Source of the DNA: DASWJZ01 sp963720705
GTDB lineage: Bacteria; Pseudomonadota; Alphaproteobacteria; Rhizobiales; Afifellaceae
Direction of reading: 5' to 3'
DNA: 64,000 bases
NCBI GenBank assembly: GCA_963720705.1
Contig: CAVRGJ010000005.1
Span: 186,001 to 250,000, forward strand
Positions 1-9,058 of the stretch are shown piece after piece (position 1 is the first letter of the stretch; each line of letters starts with the position of its first letter). A program made the translations under genes and the position numbers. The notes beneath the pieces are model-generated. The model worked only from the letters and a program-made list of their open reading frames with translations. It was not told the origin of the DNA and ran no database searches.

Positions 1-750
1 GGGCGCGTGGTAGAGCACGTCGCCGAGCGCGACGAGCGGGATTTCGTAGCGCGCGGCGAGCCTGGAAAGCGCCGCCAGCCGCCGCCGATCTTCACCCTGA
101 TAGAGGCATGTCGCGCCGAGCCTGACATGGCCTGGGAAGGCTTCGGCGAGAGTGGCGAGGGTTTGCTCCAGTGTGCTCTGCGGCAAGACGCCTTGTCGCT
201 TGATCGGTGTACCTTCTGACGCTGCTGCGCCGAGGTTGTGGCCCGACAGCACAGCCATCTCCATGCCTTCCCCCCATTCCACGAGGTCGGAGAGGTCGAG
301 ATGGCAATCGCCCTTCTTGGTGCGGAGATTGCCGGCGGTGAGCAGCCGGCAGAGTCTTCCGTAAGCTGCGCGGTCGCGCGGCCAGACGGCGACGTCGGGC
401 GTGCCGTCACATAAGGAAAGCCGGCAGCCGACGACATAGCGGGCGCCCGTCTCCTTCGCCGCGAGATGGCCGCGCACGATGCCGGCGAGCGTGTTCTTGT
501 CGGCGATCGAGAAGCCGGCGAGGCCAAGTACGGACGCCGTTGCTGCGAGTTCCTCCGGATGCGAGGCGCCGCGCAAAAACGAGAAATTCGAAGCCGCGAG
601 GAGTTCGGCATAGGTAGGTTCGCCAGGCCGGTGCGGGCGTGCCTTTGCTCCGTGCCGGAGCAAAGGCACGACGCGCGGCCGCTCGCGGCTGGAAGGCGGT
701 TTCTCGGGCATGCGGAACCCTTTCGCGGCGAGGCTCGTCGTCGCGCTCAT
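1..750 (-). CDS. dnaE2: Error-prone DNA polymerase DnaE2 (5' part, runs off left edge)
   Basis: I translated the minus strand from an ATG at 750 to the window edge and got 250 codons with no stop. After a basic, Pro-rich leader of about 45 residues comes the PHP-domain opening of C-family polymerases (YAELLAASNFSFLRGASHPE, about residues 47-66). The last visible residues, around GDVLYHAP, are typical of the DnaE2 PHP region. DnaE2 carries out mutagenic translesion synthesis after DNA damage, usually with ImuA and ImuB. A second in-frame ATG lies near 711. The gene has its own upstream SOS box, and no imuA or imuB is visible on this side. The identification as DnaE2 rather than replicative DnaE1 rests on this N-terminus and the SOS box. 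Confidence 0.85.
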   Translation of the reverse strand, partial: MSATTSLAAKGFRMPEKPPSSRERPRVVPLLRHGAKARPHRPGEPTYAELLAASNFSFLRGASHPEELAATASVLGLAGFSIADKNTLAGIVRGHLAAKETGARYVVGCRLSLCDGTPDVAVWPRDRAAYGRLCRLLTAGNLRTKKGDCHLDLSDLVEWGEGMEMAVLSGHNLGAAASEGTPIKRQGVLPQSTLEQTLATLAEAFPGHVRLGATCLYQGEDRRRLAALSRLAARYEIPLVALGDVLYHAP

Positions 751-768
751 CCCAATTCGATCCTGGAT

Positions 769-783
769 GTTCTTATTATGTTC
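769..783. promoter_or_regulatory. LexA SOS box upstream of dnaE2
   Basis: The sequence GTTC-TTATTAT-GTTC is an exact match to the alphaproteobacterial SOS operator GTTC-N7-GTTC. It lies 19 bases before the dnaE2 start codon in an otherwise GC-rich region. LexA repression of dnaE2 with induction by DNA damage is the expected consequence. The gene across the gap (PilZ) points toward dnaE2, so only dnaE2 reads away from this site. Confidence 0.8.
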
Positions 784-841
784 TACAGGAGAGAAGAGTC
801 AATCGGCCGCATTCGGCGGCGGCTCTCGTGATGACCCACGC

Positions 842-1174
842 TCAGAGATTGTGCGTGTGTGCCGGTTCCTCAGGCCCGGCAAAGGCGACCCCGGCCTCTA
901 CGCCGCGCTGCCACTGAAGCCTGACGGGCACGATCGTGCTCGACATCACGATGATGAGGCGGAACGTCTCCGGCAGCTGGAAGGCATCCGCGAACACGAG
1001 GCGCGCACCGCCTTTGCTGATGTCGCGGATGGTGCAGTCGATCGTCGAGCGGTCGGTAAGGACGACGCGAGCGCGCTTCAGCGTCCGCTGGCGGTGTACG
1101 TCGCGATGCTCACTCGTCTTCGGCGTCTCGCCGGCCGGCTCCTTCGGCCGGTCATTGTCACTTGGTTGCTGCAT
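842..1174 (-). CDS. PilZ domain protein
   Basis: A 110-residue protein dominated by one PilZ domain, the bacterial receptor for cyclic di-GMP. Both binding motifs are visible: RxxxR as RTLKR at residues 30-34 and DxSxxG as DISKGG at residues 51-56. No partner domain is attached, so it probably acts by binding another protein. I chose the ATG at 1174 because the upstream option (1204) adds only a basic tail. It is divergent from the ECF sigma gene across about 220 bases. Its target cannot be told from context. Confidence 0.8.
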   Translation of the reverse strand: MQQPSDNDRPKEPAGETPKTSEHRDVHRQRTLKRARVVLTDRSTIDCTIRDISKGGARLVFADAFQLPETFRLIIVMSSTIVPVRLQWQRGVEAGVAFAGPEEPAHTHNL

Positions 1175-1394
1175 CACTTGCGCCTTCCGTGCGGGCGACC
1201 GCATCTATTAGCGCGGGGCTACGCTCCATTTTATGTAAAATGGGAATCAAACGGGCGGCGTGCCCGGCATTTGCGATTTTGTGGTTAGAAAAGCCTTGCG
1301 GCGCCTTCGTGGCGCTGCGCCGTTGGACGGTGGCACGGGCGAGGTAAAGAATATTTCGCGGGTCCGCCAAGGATCGGGCTAAGCGCTCCGTCTC

Positions 1395-1946
1395 ATGGAA
1401 CGAATGCTCGACACGACCGACGACAGCATGCTTGCCGCCGCCGCGATTCGGGGCGATCGCGAGGCGTTCCGCCGCCTCGTCGAGCGGCATTACGAGATGA
1501 TTTACCGTGTCGCCTACCGCTATGTCGGCTCGGCGGCCGACGCGGAGGACATCGCGCAGGACGTCTGCGTGACCCTGGCGACGCGGCTTCAGAAATTCGG
1601 CGGGAAGAGCCGCTTTTCGACGTGGCTTGTCGCAATCGTGATCAACCGCTGCCGTGACTTCCTGCGGCGGCGGCGTTCGTCGGCGACGCTGGTTCAGAAA
1701 TACGCGGCGCTGCGCGATGCCGAAGATGCCGACCAGGTCGATACGGAAAAGCGGCTGGCGTGGCTCACCGAAGCGCTCCAGAGCCTCGAGCCGAGTTTGA
1801 GGGAAACGGTGCTCCTCATCCTCGGCGAGGAGCTCTCGCACCGCGAGGCCGCAAAAATCCTCGGTTGCGCGGAGAGCACGGTGTCGTGGCGCATGCACGT
1901 CGCGAAGAAGCAGTTGAGCGCCCGAATGGACGATGGCGATGAGTGA
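1395..1946 (+). CDS. RNA polymerase ECF sigma factor
   Basis: A 183-residue sigma-70 family protein of extracytoplasmic-function type. Region 2 (about residues 20-90) contains the motif SAADAEDIAQDV. Region 4 (about 120-175) ends in a helix-turn-helix with LSHREAAKILGC and VSWRMHVAKK. There is no region 1 or 3. Its last codons overlap the start of the von Willebrand protein gene, so the two are translationally coupled. The partner has a cytosolic N-terminus and one membrane span, as expected of a membrane anti-sigma. The stimulus is unknown. Confidence 0.9.
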   Translation: MERMLDTTDDSMLAAAAIRGDREAFRRLVERHYEMIYRVAYRYVGSAADAEDIAQDVCVTLATRLQKFGGKSRFSTWLVAIVINRCRDFLRRRRSSATLVQKYAALRDAEDADQVDTEKRLAWLTEALQSLEPSLRETVLLILGEELSHREAAKILGCAESTVSWRMHVAKKQLSARMDDGDE

Positions 1947-4038
1947 GCTCGAACGACTGAAGCAGGCTCTCGATCAGGAGCGCGTCAGCCCGCGGCAAAG
2001 CGCGCGCGAGGCCGCCGTCGGCGCGGCGCTTGCGGCCTACGACGCGAACATGACTGCCGGACGCCAAGGAAACACCGTCGCCGACCGTCTCAGGAATGCG
2101 GCACGTGCCGCGACGGAACACCTGACGGGAAAACGACACATGCGTATGTCTCATGCACTTGCCGGCGGCGTCAGCCTTGCCGTGCTCATGCTCGCTGTGA
2201 TGACGGCGGCCAATCTGCAGACGATCGAGAGTTTTCGCTGGCGAGCCGAGCCCGAGCCGATCGGCGTGCCGCCGGTCGACCATGGCGCGGACGCGGAGAC
2301 GCCAATGTCCACGCCACGGTCCGACATGGCAGCGGCGCCGACGGAACTGAAGAGCGAAGCAGACGCCGACGCGCGTAACATAGTTGCGGCGCAGACGGCG
2401 GCGACGGCGCCGGTCGCGCCGGCGTTGCCCGAAGCATCCACGCCCGCCTTGTTGGCGGCACCGGAGCCGGCGCCGCCGATGGACGCGCTCGGCGGTGCGA
2501 TGATGCGCCAGCAATCCTTCGCCAGCGCCGGCAATCTCGCTGCGGTGGAAGGGCCGATGCCACAGCCCGGCTATCACGACCAGGGCCGCGACCGTTTCCA
2601 GACGATCGAGACAAACCCGCTGAAGGTCACGGCGGAGGAGCCGGTCTCGACCTTCTCGATCGACGTCGACACCTCGTCTTATTCCTTCATGCGCGCCTCG
2701 CTCAACAACGGCGCGCTGCCGCCGGACGACGCGGTCCGCGTCGAGGAGCTCATCAACTATTTCCCCTACGACTATCCGGGGCCCGATTCCGCCGAGACGC
2801 CGTTCAAGGCGTCGGTGACGGTAATGCCGACGCCGTGGAACGCCGGCACGAAGCTCGTCGACATCGGCATCAAGGGCTTCGACATCGCGGCGGCTCAGCG
2901 GCCGCATGCAAATCTCGTCTTCCTGATCGACACCTCCGGCTCGATGGACGAGCCGAACAAGCTGCCGCTTCTGATCAACTCGATGAAGCTTCTGGTCGAC
3001 GACCTCAAGCCCGACGACAGGGTGGCGATCGTCACCTACGCGGGAAGCGCCGGCACGGTGCTTGAGCCGACCAAGGCGTCGGACAAGGCGAAGATCGACA
3101 CGGCGCTTGAAAATCTTTCGGCCGGCGGTTCGACGGCCGGCGCTGAAGGGATCCGGCAAGCCTATCAGCTCGCCGAGCAGAATTTCGACAAGAACGGCGT
3201 CAATCGCGTGATCCTCGCGACCGACGGCGACTTCAACGTCGGCATCACCGACACCGATGAGCTCGAAGGCTTCATCGAGCGGGAACGGACGAGCGGCATC
3301 TTCCTCTCCGTCCTCGGCTTCGGCATGGGGAACTACAACGATGAGCTGATGCAGGCGCTGGCTCAGAACGGCAACGGCGCCGCCGCCTATATCGATACGC
3401 TTTCGGAAGCGCGGAAGGTGCTCGTGGAGGAGTCGACCTCGACGCTCTTCCCGATCGCCAAGGACGTAAAGATTCAGGTCGAGTTCAATCCGGCGACGGT
3501 CTCGGAGTACCGGCTGATCGGTTACGAGACGCGGCTCTTGAATCGCGAGGACTTCAACAATGACAAGGTCGACGCCGGCGAGATCGGCTCCGGCCACACG
3601 GTGACCGCGATCTACGAGATCACGCCGACGGGAAGCGCTGCCGATCTTGTCGACGGCCTGCGGTATCAGAGCAACTCGGCTCCGGCGTCAGCAAATAGCG
3701 AGGACAAGAGCGGCGAGTACGGGTTCCTGAAGATCCGCTATAAATTGCCGGACGAGGACACGAGCCGGCTGATTACGACGCCGATCTCGACGGCCGACGA
3801 AGTCGGCGCCGACGGCGGCGGAACTACCGCGCGCGAGGCGCGCTTCGCGGCCTCGGTCGCGGCGTTCGGGCAGATTCTCCGCGGCGGGCGTTATACCGGC
3901 GACTTCGGCTACGATGACGTGATTGCGCTTGCCAACGCCAACAAGGGTGCGGACGAATTCGGCTACCGGTCGGAGTTCGTGAACCTCGTGCGGCTCGCCA
4001 AGTCCGCCGCGCCGATGGAGCGCCTGCAGCAGCAATAG
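1933..4038 (+). CDS. Membrane-anchored von Willebrand factor A protein (YfbK-like), probable anti-sigma partner
   Basis: A 701-residue protein with a cytosolic N-terminal part of about 75 residues, one membrane span (about 76-95), an Ala/Pro-rich linker, a von Willebrand domain preceded by the conserved FSIDVDTSSYS segment, a VWA domain, and a C-terminal region typical of the YfbK family. The metal-ion-dependent adhesion site is intact: DTSGS at 333-337, with the later Thr and the TDGD motif present. It overlaps the ECF sigma gene by 14 bases. The start may be the ATG at 1933 or the one at 1939. The anti-sigma role is inferred from topology and coupling. The VWA part probably senses or binds something in the periplasm. 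Confidence 0.8.
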   Translation: MAMSELERLKQALDQERVSPRQSAREAAVGAALAAYDANMTAGRQGNTVADRLRNAARAATEHLTGKRHMRMSHALAGGVSLAVLMLAVMTAANLQTIESFRWRAEPEPIGVPPVDHGADAETPMSTPRSDMAAAPTELKSEADADARNIVAAQTAATAPVAPALPEASTPALLAAPEPAPPMDALGGAMMRQQSFASAGNLAAVEGPMPQPGYHDQGRDRFQTIETNPLKVTAEEPVSTFSIDVDTSSYSFMRASLNNGALPPDDAVRVEELINYFPYDYPGPDSAETPFKASVTVMPTPWNAGTKLVDIGIKGFDIAAAQRPHANLVFLIDTSGSMDEPNKLPLLINSMKLLVDDLKPDDRVAIVTYAGSAGTVLEPTKASDKAKIDTALENLSAGGSTAGAEGIRQAYQLAEQNFDKNGVNRVILATDGDFNVGITDTDELEGFIERERTSGIFLSVLGFGMGNYNDELMQALAQNGNGAAAYIDTLSEARKVLVEESTSTLFPIAKDVKIQVEFNPATVSEYRLIGYETRLLNREDFNNDKVDAGEIGSGHTVTAIYEITPTGSAADLVDGLRYQSNSAPASANSEDKSGEYGFLKIRYKLPDEDTSRLITTPISTADEVGADGGGTTAREARFAASVAAFGQILRGGRYTGDFGYDDVIALANANKGADEFGYRSEFVNLVRLAKSAAPMERLQQQ

Positions 4039-4056
4039 GAGCGACGTTGGAGCGCG

Positions 4057-4082
4057 TTCCCCTCCCCCTCGTGGGGAGGGAA
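4057..4082. repeat. C/G-rich hairpin after the VWA gene
   Basis: The arms TTCCCCTCCCC and GGGGAGGGAA flank a CTCGT loop, with one bulged base. There is no run of T after the stem, so it is a weak rho-independent terminator candidate. It resembles short palindromes scattered between genes of many Rhizobiales. A smaller related palindrome occurs at 45115-45127. Confidence 0.5.
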
Positions 4083-4128
4083 ACGGCGGGGAGTTATCAT
4101 CCACTCTCGCCCAATTTCGGTTCACGAA

Positions 4129-4968
4129 ATGACACGCACATTTCCCGAAGAGCTTATAAACTTCGTTCGTCAGGATGATACCGAGGCCGCGATCTTCGAG
4201 ATCACGCGCCTAGGTCTCGACGTCAACATGCGAAGCGATGCTGCTTCAGATTACGAAGGTGCGGATCAGCGAGTTGGAACAACTCTGTTGATCGAGGCGG
4301 CGCGAAACGGTGCGGCGCGAACGTTCAAAGCGCTTTTGCAGTTGGGCGCTGATGTCAATGAATGCGGGGCTGACGGACAGAACCCGCTTATTGCCGCGGT
4401 CGCGTTTCGCGAGAATGAAATTGTTAGGCTGGCGCTCAGAGCGCGGGCTTTGACAGGCCCTAGGGACAACGCGGGGCTTAACGCGCTCGATCACGCCTGC
4501 CGTAGTCGCGATGCCGCACTGGTCGAGCTCCTGCTGGCGGCGGGCGCGGATCCGAATGAGCCCGATATCAACGGCAACACGCCGATAATCGTTGCTGTTG
4601 TCTACGACAATGTTTCGACTGTTCTCGCGTTGCTGGCGGTTGGCGTGCGCGTGAACGAAACTGATTGCAGCGGTCTTTCCGCGCTCGCCCGCGTAAACTG
4701 GCAAAATGATGTAATGGTAGCAGCTCTCCTCGACGCGGGTGCCGATCCCAACGGGCGTCTCGAAGATGGCGCGCCGCTCCTACTGAAAGCGGTAAGTCGC
4801 GCGCCCCTCGATGTGTTGCAAATGCTGTTCGATAAGGGCGCTCTTGTCCCGCCGGATGAAGCGCTGCGCTGCAATCTGCGTTTCGCGGCGGCGTTCAACA
4901 AGGACCCCAATGCGGCAGAGTTGATCGAAGGCCTGTGCAACTCCAAGGATTCTCGGGGCTCGGGATAG
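4129..4968 (+). CDS. Ankyrin repeat protein
   Basis: A 279-residue protein built of about five or six ankyrin repeats between residues 45 and 245. Repeat consensus pieces are clear, for example LLQLGADVN, ELLLAAGADPN and ALLDAGADPN. There is no signal peptide or membrane span, so it is probably a cytosolic binding protein. Codon use looks less GC-biased than in the neighbouring core genes. It is convergent with the secreted protein gene at 4980-5649, with only 11 bases between stops. No function can be assigned. Confidence 0.85.
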   Translation: MTRTFPEELINFVRQDDTEAAIFEITRLGLDVNMRSDAASDYEGADQRVGTTLLIEAARNGAARTFKALLQLGADVNECGADGQNPLIAAVAFRENEIVRLALRARALTGPRDNAGLNALDHACRSRDAALVELLLAAGADPNEPDINGNTPIIVAVVYDNVSTVLALLAVGVRVNETDCSGLSALARVNWQNDVMVAALLDAGADPNGRLEDGAPLLLKAVSRAPLDVLQMLFDKGALVPPDEALRCNLRFAAAFNKDPNAAELIEGLCNSKDSRGSG

Positions 4969-4979
4969 ACCAGAGCCGT

Positions 4980-5649
4980 TCAATTGGGCTCCGTCGTATC
5001 GGGTTCACAGCCCTGCATGTCGCGATCGTAGCAGATCAATCGCAGCGTGCGCGCGATCACCTCGTGACAAGTCGCCTCGTCCGGGCAGTAGAGAACAAAG
5101 CCATCGCGGCGTGAGCCGCCGTTTGAGGTGACACACGTGGTGCCGCCGTAACAATGGAACTTTGCGCCGGCGGCGGCCACACTGGTTCCGCGCGTTGCGT
5201 AGTACCCGAACCAGAGCGTCAGGGTCCGTCGCGTCGACTGCGCCCGCGTCCGGCAATATCAACATCTGCGCGCCCGAGACCGTCTCGTTCTTGGCCAGAT
5301 CGATACCCTGGGTTTCGATCTCGATAGAGTTCGTCGTGCTGGCAACATCCCCATCCTTGCACGCAAGTGCGAACGCTGCGTCCGCCGGGTCCGATGCAAG
5401 GCACACTTGCGCAGACAGGGTCAACTTGTGCTCTCCAACATCATAGGCAAAAAACTCCTGCCCGAAGACAGCGGCGTTTCCCGTGAAAAAGACACCGTCG
5501 GCGATGATCTCGGTCGCCACCCCCATCGCCTCCCCAATTTTCAGAGCCTTGGCCGCCAGATCCTCAATGGAAGCGTCGTCGGCATGGGCTGCGCCGACGG
5601 CGATCGCGATCACAGTAATTGTTGTCGCTTTGATCCATATTGCCCGCAT
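4980..5649 (-). pseudogene. Secreted hypothetical protein, frameshifted
   Basis: The first frame opens with a signal peptide (about residues 1-23, ending GAAHADD) and continues to about codon 155. It then turns into an Arg-rich sequence that looks out of frame. Moving one base near 5181 (an apparent extra base) continues it into a plausible Cys-rich tail that includes FHCYGGTTCVTSN and LICYDRDMQGCEP, with a stop at 4980. Read without correction, the frame stops at 5005. I do not recognise the family. The corrected product would be a periplasmic or secreted protein of about 220 residues with probable disulfides. The extra base could be a sequencing error. Confidence 0.55.
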
Positions 5650-5830
5650 CGGACCCGCCTCGAAATATCGTTCGCGTCACTGAAGGGATTCATTTGGGGA
5701 ATGCCGGTAAAAGGCAGCAAGATATATTCCGGCAGAAGCTACACCACCGCATCGGCATTGCCAGTCCCTTCTTTCACTGCATGCCCCGACTTGATGATCG
5801 CAGTATATTCGGGTTGGATATTTTCCGGCG

Positions 5831-7522
5831 GTGACGCGGATGGCTGACAACATGACGTCAGATGACGACGACGGTCCGACCCTCCGCCACCGATGGTTTG
5901 ACCTCTCCACCATGGAGCCGCGGCTCAGGGTTCTGACGCTGATCGTTTTCGCCCAGATTCTGGCGGCTGCGATCATGCTTGTGCTGCGCGACGCCGATCT
6001 GTGCGCGCCGTACGGGATCGCCGATTGCACCTACGATATCCTCGACATGAAGATTCAGTACCCAAACTATTTCATGTCGTACGGGCTGGTCGTTGCGGCG
6101 CTCGTGCTTGGCGTTTTCGGGCTCAGGAAGGCCGACATACGCGGAGGACTGGCTTTCCTCAGCGTGCTCTCATTGATCTACGTTATCGCGATTTTCGGTT
6201 TTTTCCACGATCCGCTCGACAAGATCGCGCGCGTGTTCGTCGTCTTCTTGGTGGCGATCGCCATTGGCTTCGGACCTGAGATGATGCACGAGCGGCAGCA
6301 AGCGTGGATAGTCCGCGGGGTGATTGCGCTCATATTCGCGCCCATTTTGATCAACCTCGCCTTCTCAAAGGCCGCCTTTGGCCTGACCATCATCCTGCTC
6401 CGCATCCCATTGGCGTACCTGTACGTCCTTGCCGGGACGGACTGGGCGGAGATCGACGACGCGTTCCTCCGCTGGCTGGCTCGAACGCCGGCAATTAGGG
6501 CCAACCAGCGCTACCTCTACTTCGTTGGCGTTGGCGCCGCGGCAACTGTTGCCGTCGGCGGCGGGATGATAGCCGGCTACCCAGCGATCTACCGCCTTCC
6601 CGTTGCACTGGCGGCGGCCCTTGCGCTGCTGTTGGTGCTGCAAAGGCTGGATGGTCATGGCCAGTGGCGCATCCAATTCCCGTGGGCGGCATTAGCCCTG
6701 ATGGTCATCGGGTTCCACCTGCTGGCGGGGGTTTTTGTGTTTAACTTCAGGATGGAGTACAGCGTGGGCTCGGCACTTTCCGTCTGGCCGGCCGTCGGGA
6801 TCTTCGCGCTCGTGTTTGCGATTTCTGCCGCCGCCGCCCTGATCCGCGCTTCTCGCGATCCCCGGCTAGTGGGCTATGCCGCGACGCTGCTCTTTGGCGT
6901 CGTCATTTCCCTAACCTATGCGGTCCAGCTGCTTATCACCTTCGACAATGCGGACCGGGTCAGGCCGGATACGAGCCTTCTATGCTACTTCGGCACAGGC
7001 AGCCTGATCGCTCTCGCCTTGCTCTATCCGCGCCGAAACGATCCCTCGATGAGTGAGCCACTGCGCGCGGTCGCGCTCTTCAACGCGGGATTGATCGGCA
7101 TCTATCTGCTGGTCGACGTCGTTTATGCAGGCATGCGCAGCGCGGGGAAGAGCGGCCCATTGGTGGCCGCGGCCGTCGTGCTGGTGGCGATTTCTTGGGA
7201 CATCGTCACGTCGGGCCACAGCATCACCAACGTCGACGGCAAGTGGTTCCCTCGGCGGAGCCGGGTGCTCCTGTTCTTCGCGTTCACGACGCTTGCTGTC
7301 GCGATCGTCCTGTTCTTTGGTTCCCTGTACGGAGGCCCCGAAGAAAGCCAGAGAATGGCGGAGACCTATGCCGACCCTGAGGCGCTGGTGCAGATGGGCA
7401 TCCAATGGACGGCGCCGTCGTTCCTTTTCACACTTTTGCTGTTGCGCCTCGGAAAATGGCGCGGGGCAATGGTGCAGTCCACCGGGTCACGACCGGTCGA
7501 ACTTACGGCAACGAGGTTCTAA
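5831..7522 (+). CDS. Polytopic membrane protein of unknown function
   Basis: About 560 residues with some 12-14 hydrophobic spans spread evenly along the chain and short polar loops. The first 30 residues are acidic and cytosolic-looking (TSDDDDGP). The first possible start is a GTG at 5831; the ATG at 5840 is an equally good choice. No transporter or enzyme signature was recognised. The stop overlaps by 4 bases the stop of the convergent small membrane protein gene. About 180 bases in front of it contain no other gene. Confidence 0.65.
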   Translation: MTRMADNMTSDDDDGPTLRHRWFDLSTMEPRLRVLTLIVFAQILAAAIMLVLRDADLCAPYGIADCTYDILDMKIQYPNYFMSYGLVVAALVLGVFGLRKADIRGGLAFLSVLSLIYVIAIFGFFHDPLDKIARVFVVFLVAIAIGFGPEMMHERQQAWIVRGVIALIFAPILINLAFSKAAFGLTIILLRIPLAYLYVLAGTDWAEIDDAFLRWLARTPAIRANQRYLYFVGVGAAATVAVGGGMIAGYPAIYRLPVALAAALALLLVLQRLDGHGQWRIQFPWAALALMVIGFHLLAGVFVFNFRMEYSVGSALSVWPAVGIFALVFAISAAAALIRASRDPRLVGYAATLLFGVVISLTYAVQLLITFDNADRVRPDTSLLCYFGTGSLIALALLYPRRNDPSMSEPLRAVALFNAGLIGIYLLVDVVYAGMRSAGKSGPLVAAAVVLVAISWDIVTSGHSITNVDGKWFPRRSRVLLFFAFTTLAVAIVLFFGSLYGGPEESQRMAETYADPEALVQMGIQWTAPSFLFTLLLLRLGKWRGAMVQSTGSRPVELTATRF

Positions 7523-7707
7523 CTGTCCTTGCGATCCAGAAAGTCCACAAGCCAGACCATACCAAACATGATCATACCGATGCCGATGCCGTCCGCCGCT
7601 CCCTGCAGGAACGGCGGCAGCGCGTCGCCGTAGAACAACCCCAGGACAAGTAGGATTGCCCCAAGGATCAGGGAGGCGAAGGAGAGCCCTCTTACCACTG
7701 GTGTCAT
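7519..7707 (-). CDS. Small two-span membrane protein
   Basis: A 62-residue protein with two hydrophobic segments (about residues 8-25 and 36-53) and a charged tail ending DFLDRKDS. I chose the ATG at 7707 because the longer upstream reading adds an Arg/Pro-rich stretch unlike a real N-terminus. It converges on the large membrane protein gene. No family was recognised. Confidence 0.5.
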   Translation of the reverse strand: MTPVVRGLSFASLILGAILLVLGLFYGDALPPFLQGAADGIGIGMIMFGMVWLVDFLDRKDS

Positions 7708-7859
7708 CGGCTTTGCGCCGTCGCGAGGCTTCCGATGGGGGTGCGCGGCTCCACTGCGGCCAGGGATAGACGTCGTCAATCGGGAAACACGGACACTGGT
7801 CCCTATCGCCACCGGCGAGAGGGTTGCGTTGTGGTCGTCACCAAGACCATAGCTTTTCC

Positions 7860-8420
7860 GTGCGAATCTCCCGCCGCCATCTCGCCATCACCCTTGGCAT
7901 CGTCGCGCTTGCGGCGCTCGTTCTCCTCCTCATGGGTCGCGAGCCGATTTGCAAGTGCGGCACGGTCAAGCTCTGGCAGGGCGTCGTCCAAAGCTCGGAG
8001 AACTCGCAGCATCTCTCCGACTGGTATTCGCCCTCGCACGTCATTCACGGCTTCATCTTCTACGGCGTCTTGTGGCTCGTGGCGCGACGGCGGCCGATCG
8101 GCATCCGCTTGATCGCCGCGACCCTGGTGGAGGCGACGTGGGAAATCGTCGAGAACAGCCCCTTCATCATCAACCGCTATCGCGAGGCGACGATCTCGCT
8201 CGACTATTTCGGCGATAGCGTCATCAATTCCGCCTCCGACATCCTTTTCATGGTGTTCGGGTTCTGGCTCGCCTCGCGGCTGCCGATCTGGCTGACGGTG
8301 GCGATTGCCGTTGCGCTCGAGTTCTTCGTCGGCTTCATGATCCGCGACAATCTCACCTTGAACGTCATCATGCTTCTGTGGCCGCTCGAATCGATCCGCG
8401 CCTGGCAGGCTGGCGCCTGA
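7860..8420 (+). CDS. DUF2585 (UPF0314) membrane protein
   Basis: A 186-residue membrane protein of the UPF0314 family common in Rhizobiales. Recognised segments are CKCGTVKLWQG, WYSPSHVIHGFIFYG and EATWEIVENSPFIINRYRE, followed by DYFGDSVINSASD. About four or five membrane spans are present. I prefer a GTG start at 7860 (VRISRRHL) over a TTG at 7824, because family members begin at about this point. The biochemical role is unknown. The DUF1232 gene follows in the same direction. Confidence 0.8.
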   Translation: MRISRRHLAITLGIVALAALVLLLMGREPICKCGTVKLWQGVVQSSENSQHLSDWYSPSHVIHGFIFYGVLWLVARRRPIGIRLIAATLVEATWEIVENSPFIINRYREATISLDYFGDSVINSASDILFMVFGFWLASRLPIWLTVAIAVALEFFVGFMIRDNLTLNVIMLLWPLESIRAWQAGA

Positions 8421-8485
8421 GCTCCACGACAAAGTCTTGCGGTGCGGTCCCGGCGACGCCATTTTGGCTCGGTTGGAGGCGACCG

Positions 8486-8860
8486 ATGGCGAAGCACGTT
8501 CCCGACATCGAGATTCTTGGGTCCGAGGATGCGGGCCGCGAGGAAGCGCGCGTGCGCGCCAGGTTCTGGCCGACGGTCAAGCGCGCGCTCCGCGCGATTC
8601 CCTTCATGGAGGACGTGGCGGCCGCCTACTTCGCCATGCTCGATCCGGCGACCCCAACCGTCGCGCGGCTGACGCTTATTGCCGCGCTCGCCTATTTCGT
8701 CGCGCCCTTCGACATCATCCCGGACATGATTGCGGGGCTTGGTTTCGCGGATGATGCGACCGTGCTTCTCGCCGCAATAACGGCGGTGCAGGGCTCGATC
8801 CGCGACGAGCATCGCGCGGCGGCGCGCCGGGCGCTCGCCGACGAGGTTGCGGTGAACTGA
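8486..8860 (+). CDS. DUF1232 (YkvA-like) protein
   Basis: A 124-residue protein with the DUF1232 signature, a hydrophobic helix followed by FVAPFDIIPDMIAGLGFADD (about residues 75-94). The ATG at 8486 begins MAKHVPDIEIL. The longer upstream reading would run into the end of the DUF2585 gene. The family is widespread and probably membrane-associated. Its function is not established. Confidence 0.8.
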   Translation: MAKHVPDIEILGSEDAGREEARVRARFWPTVKRALRAIPFMEDVAAAYFAMLDPATPTVARLTLIAALAYFVAPFDIIPDMIAGLGFADDATVLLAAITAVQGSIRDEHRAAARRALADEVAVN

Positions 8861-9058
8861 GCCCAAAAACAGGCAGGCAGTCACAGTCTCGCCCATTTTT
8901 TTCTAAGGATTGTGTCCGTCCGCGTCGGTTCGTGCGAGGCGAAGCCGGCGTGTTGACGATTTGGTAACCAAAGCACGGAAATCTGCGGGCCAGGCGCAGG
9001 CCGCCCGAAGCCGGCCGCAACTCCGCCCGCACCGAAAGACGGAATCCGGATAGCGACC

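Noticed and set aside
1816..3597. Long minus-strand frame opposite the von Willebrand protein gene
   Set aside because: Antisense shadow of a gene with an intact metal site and family match; Arg/Val/His-rich and without domains.
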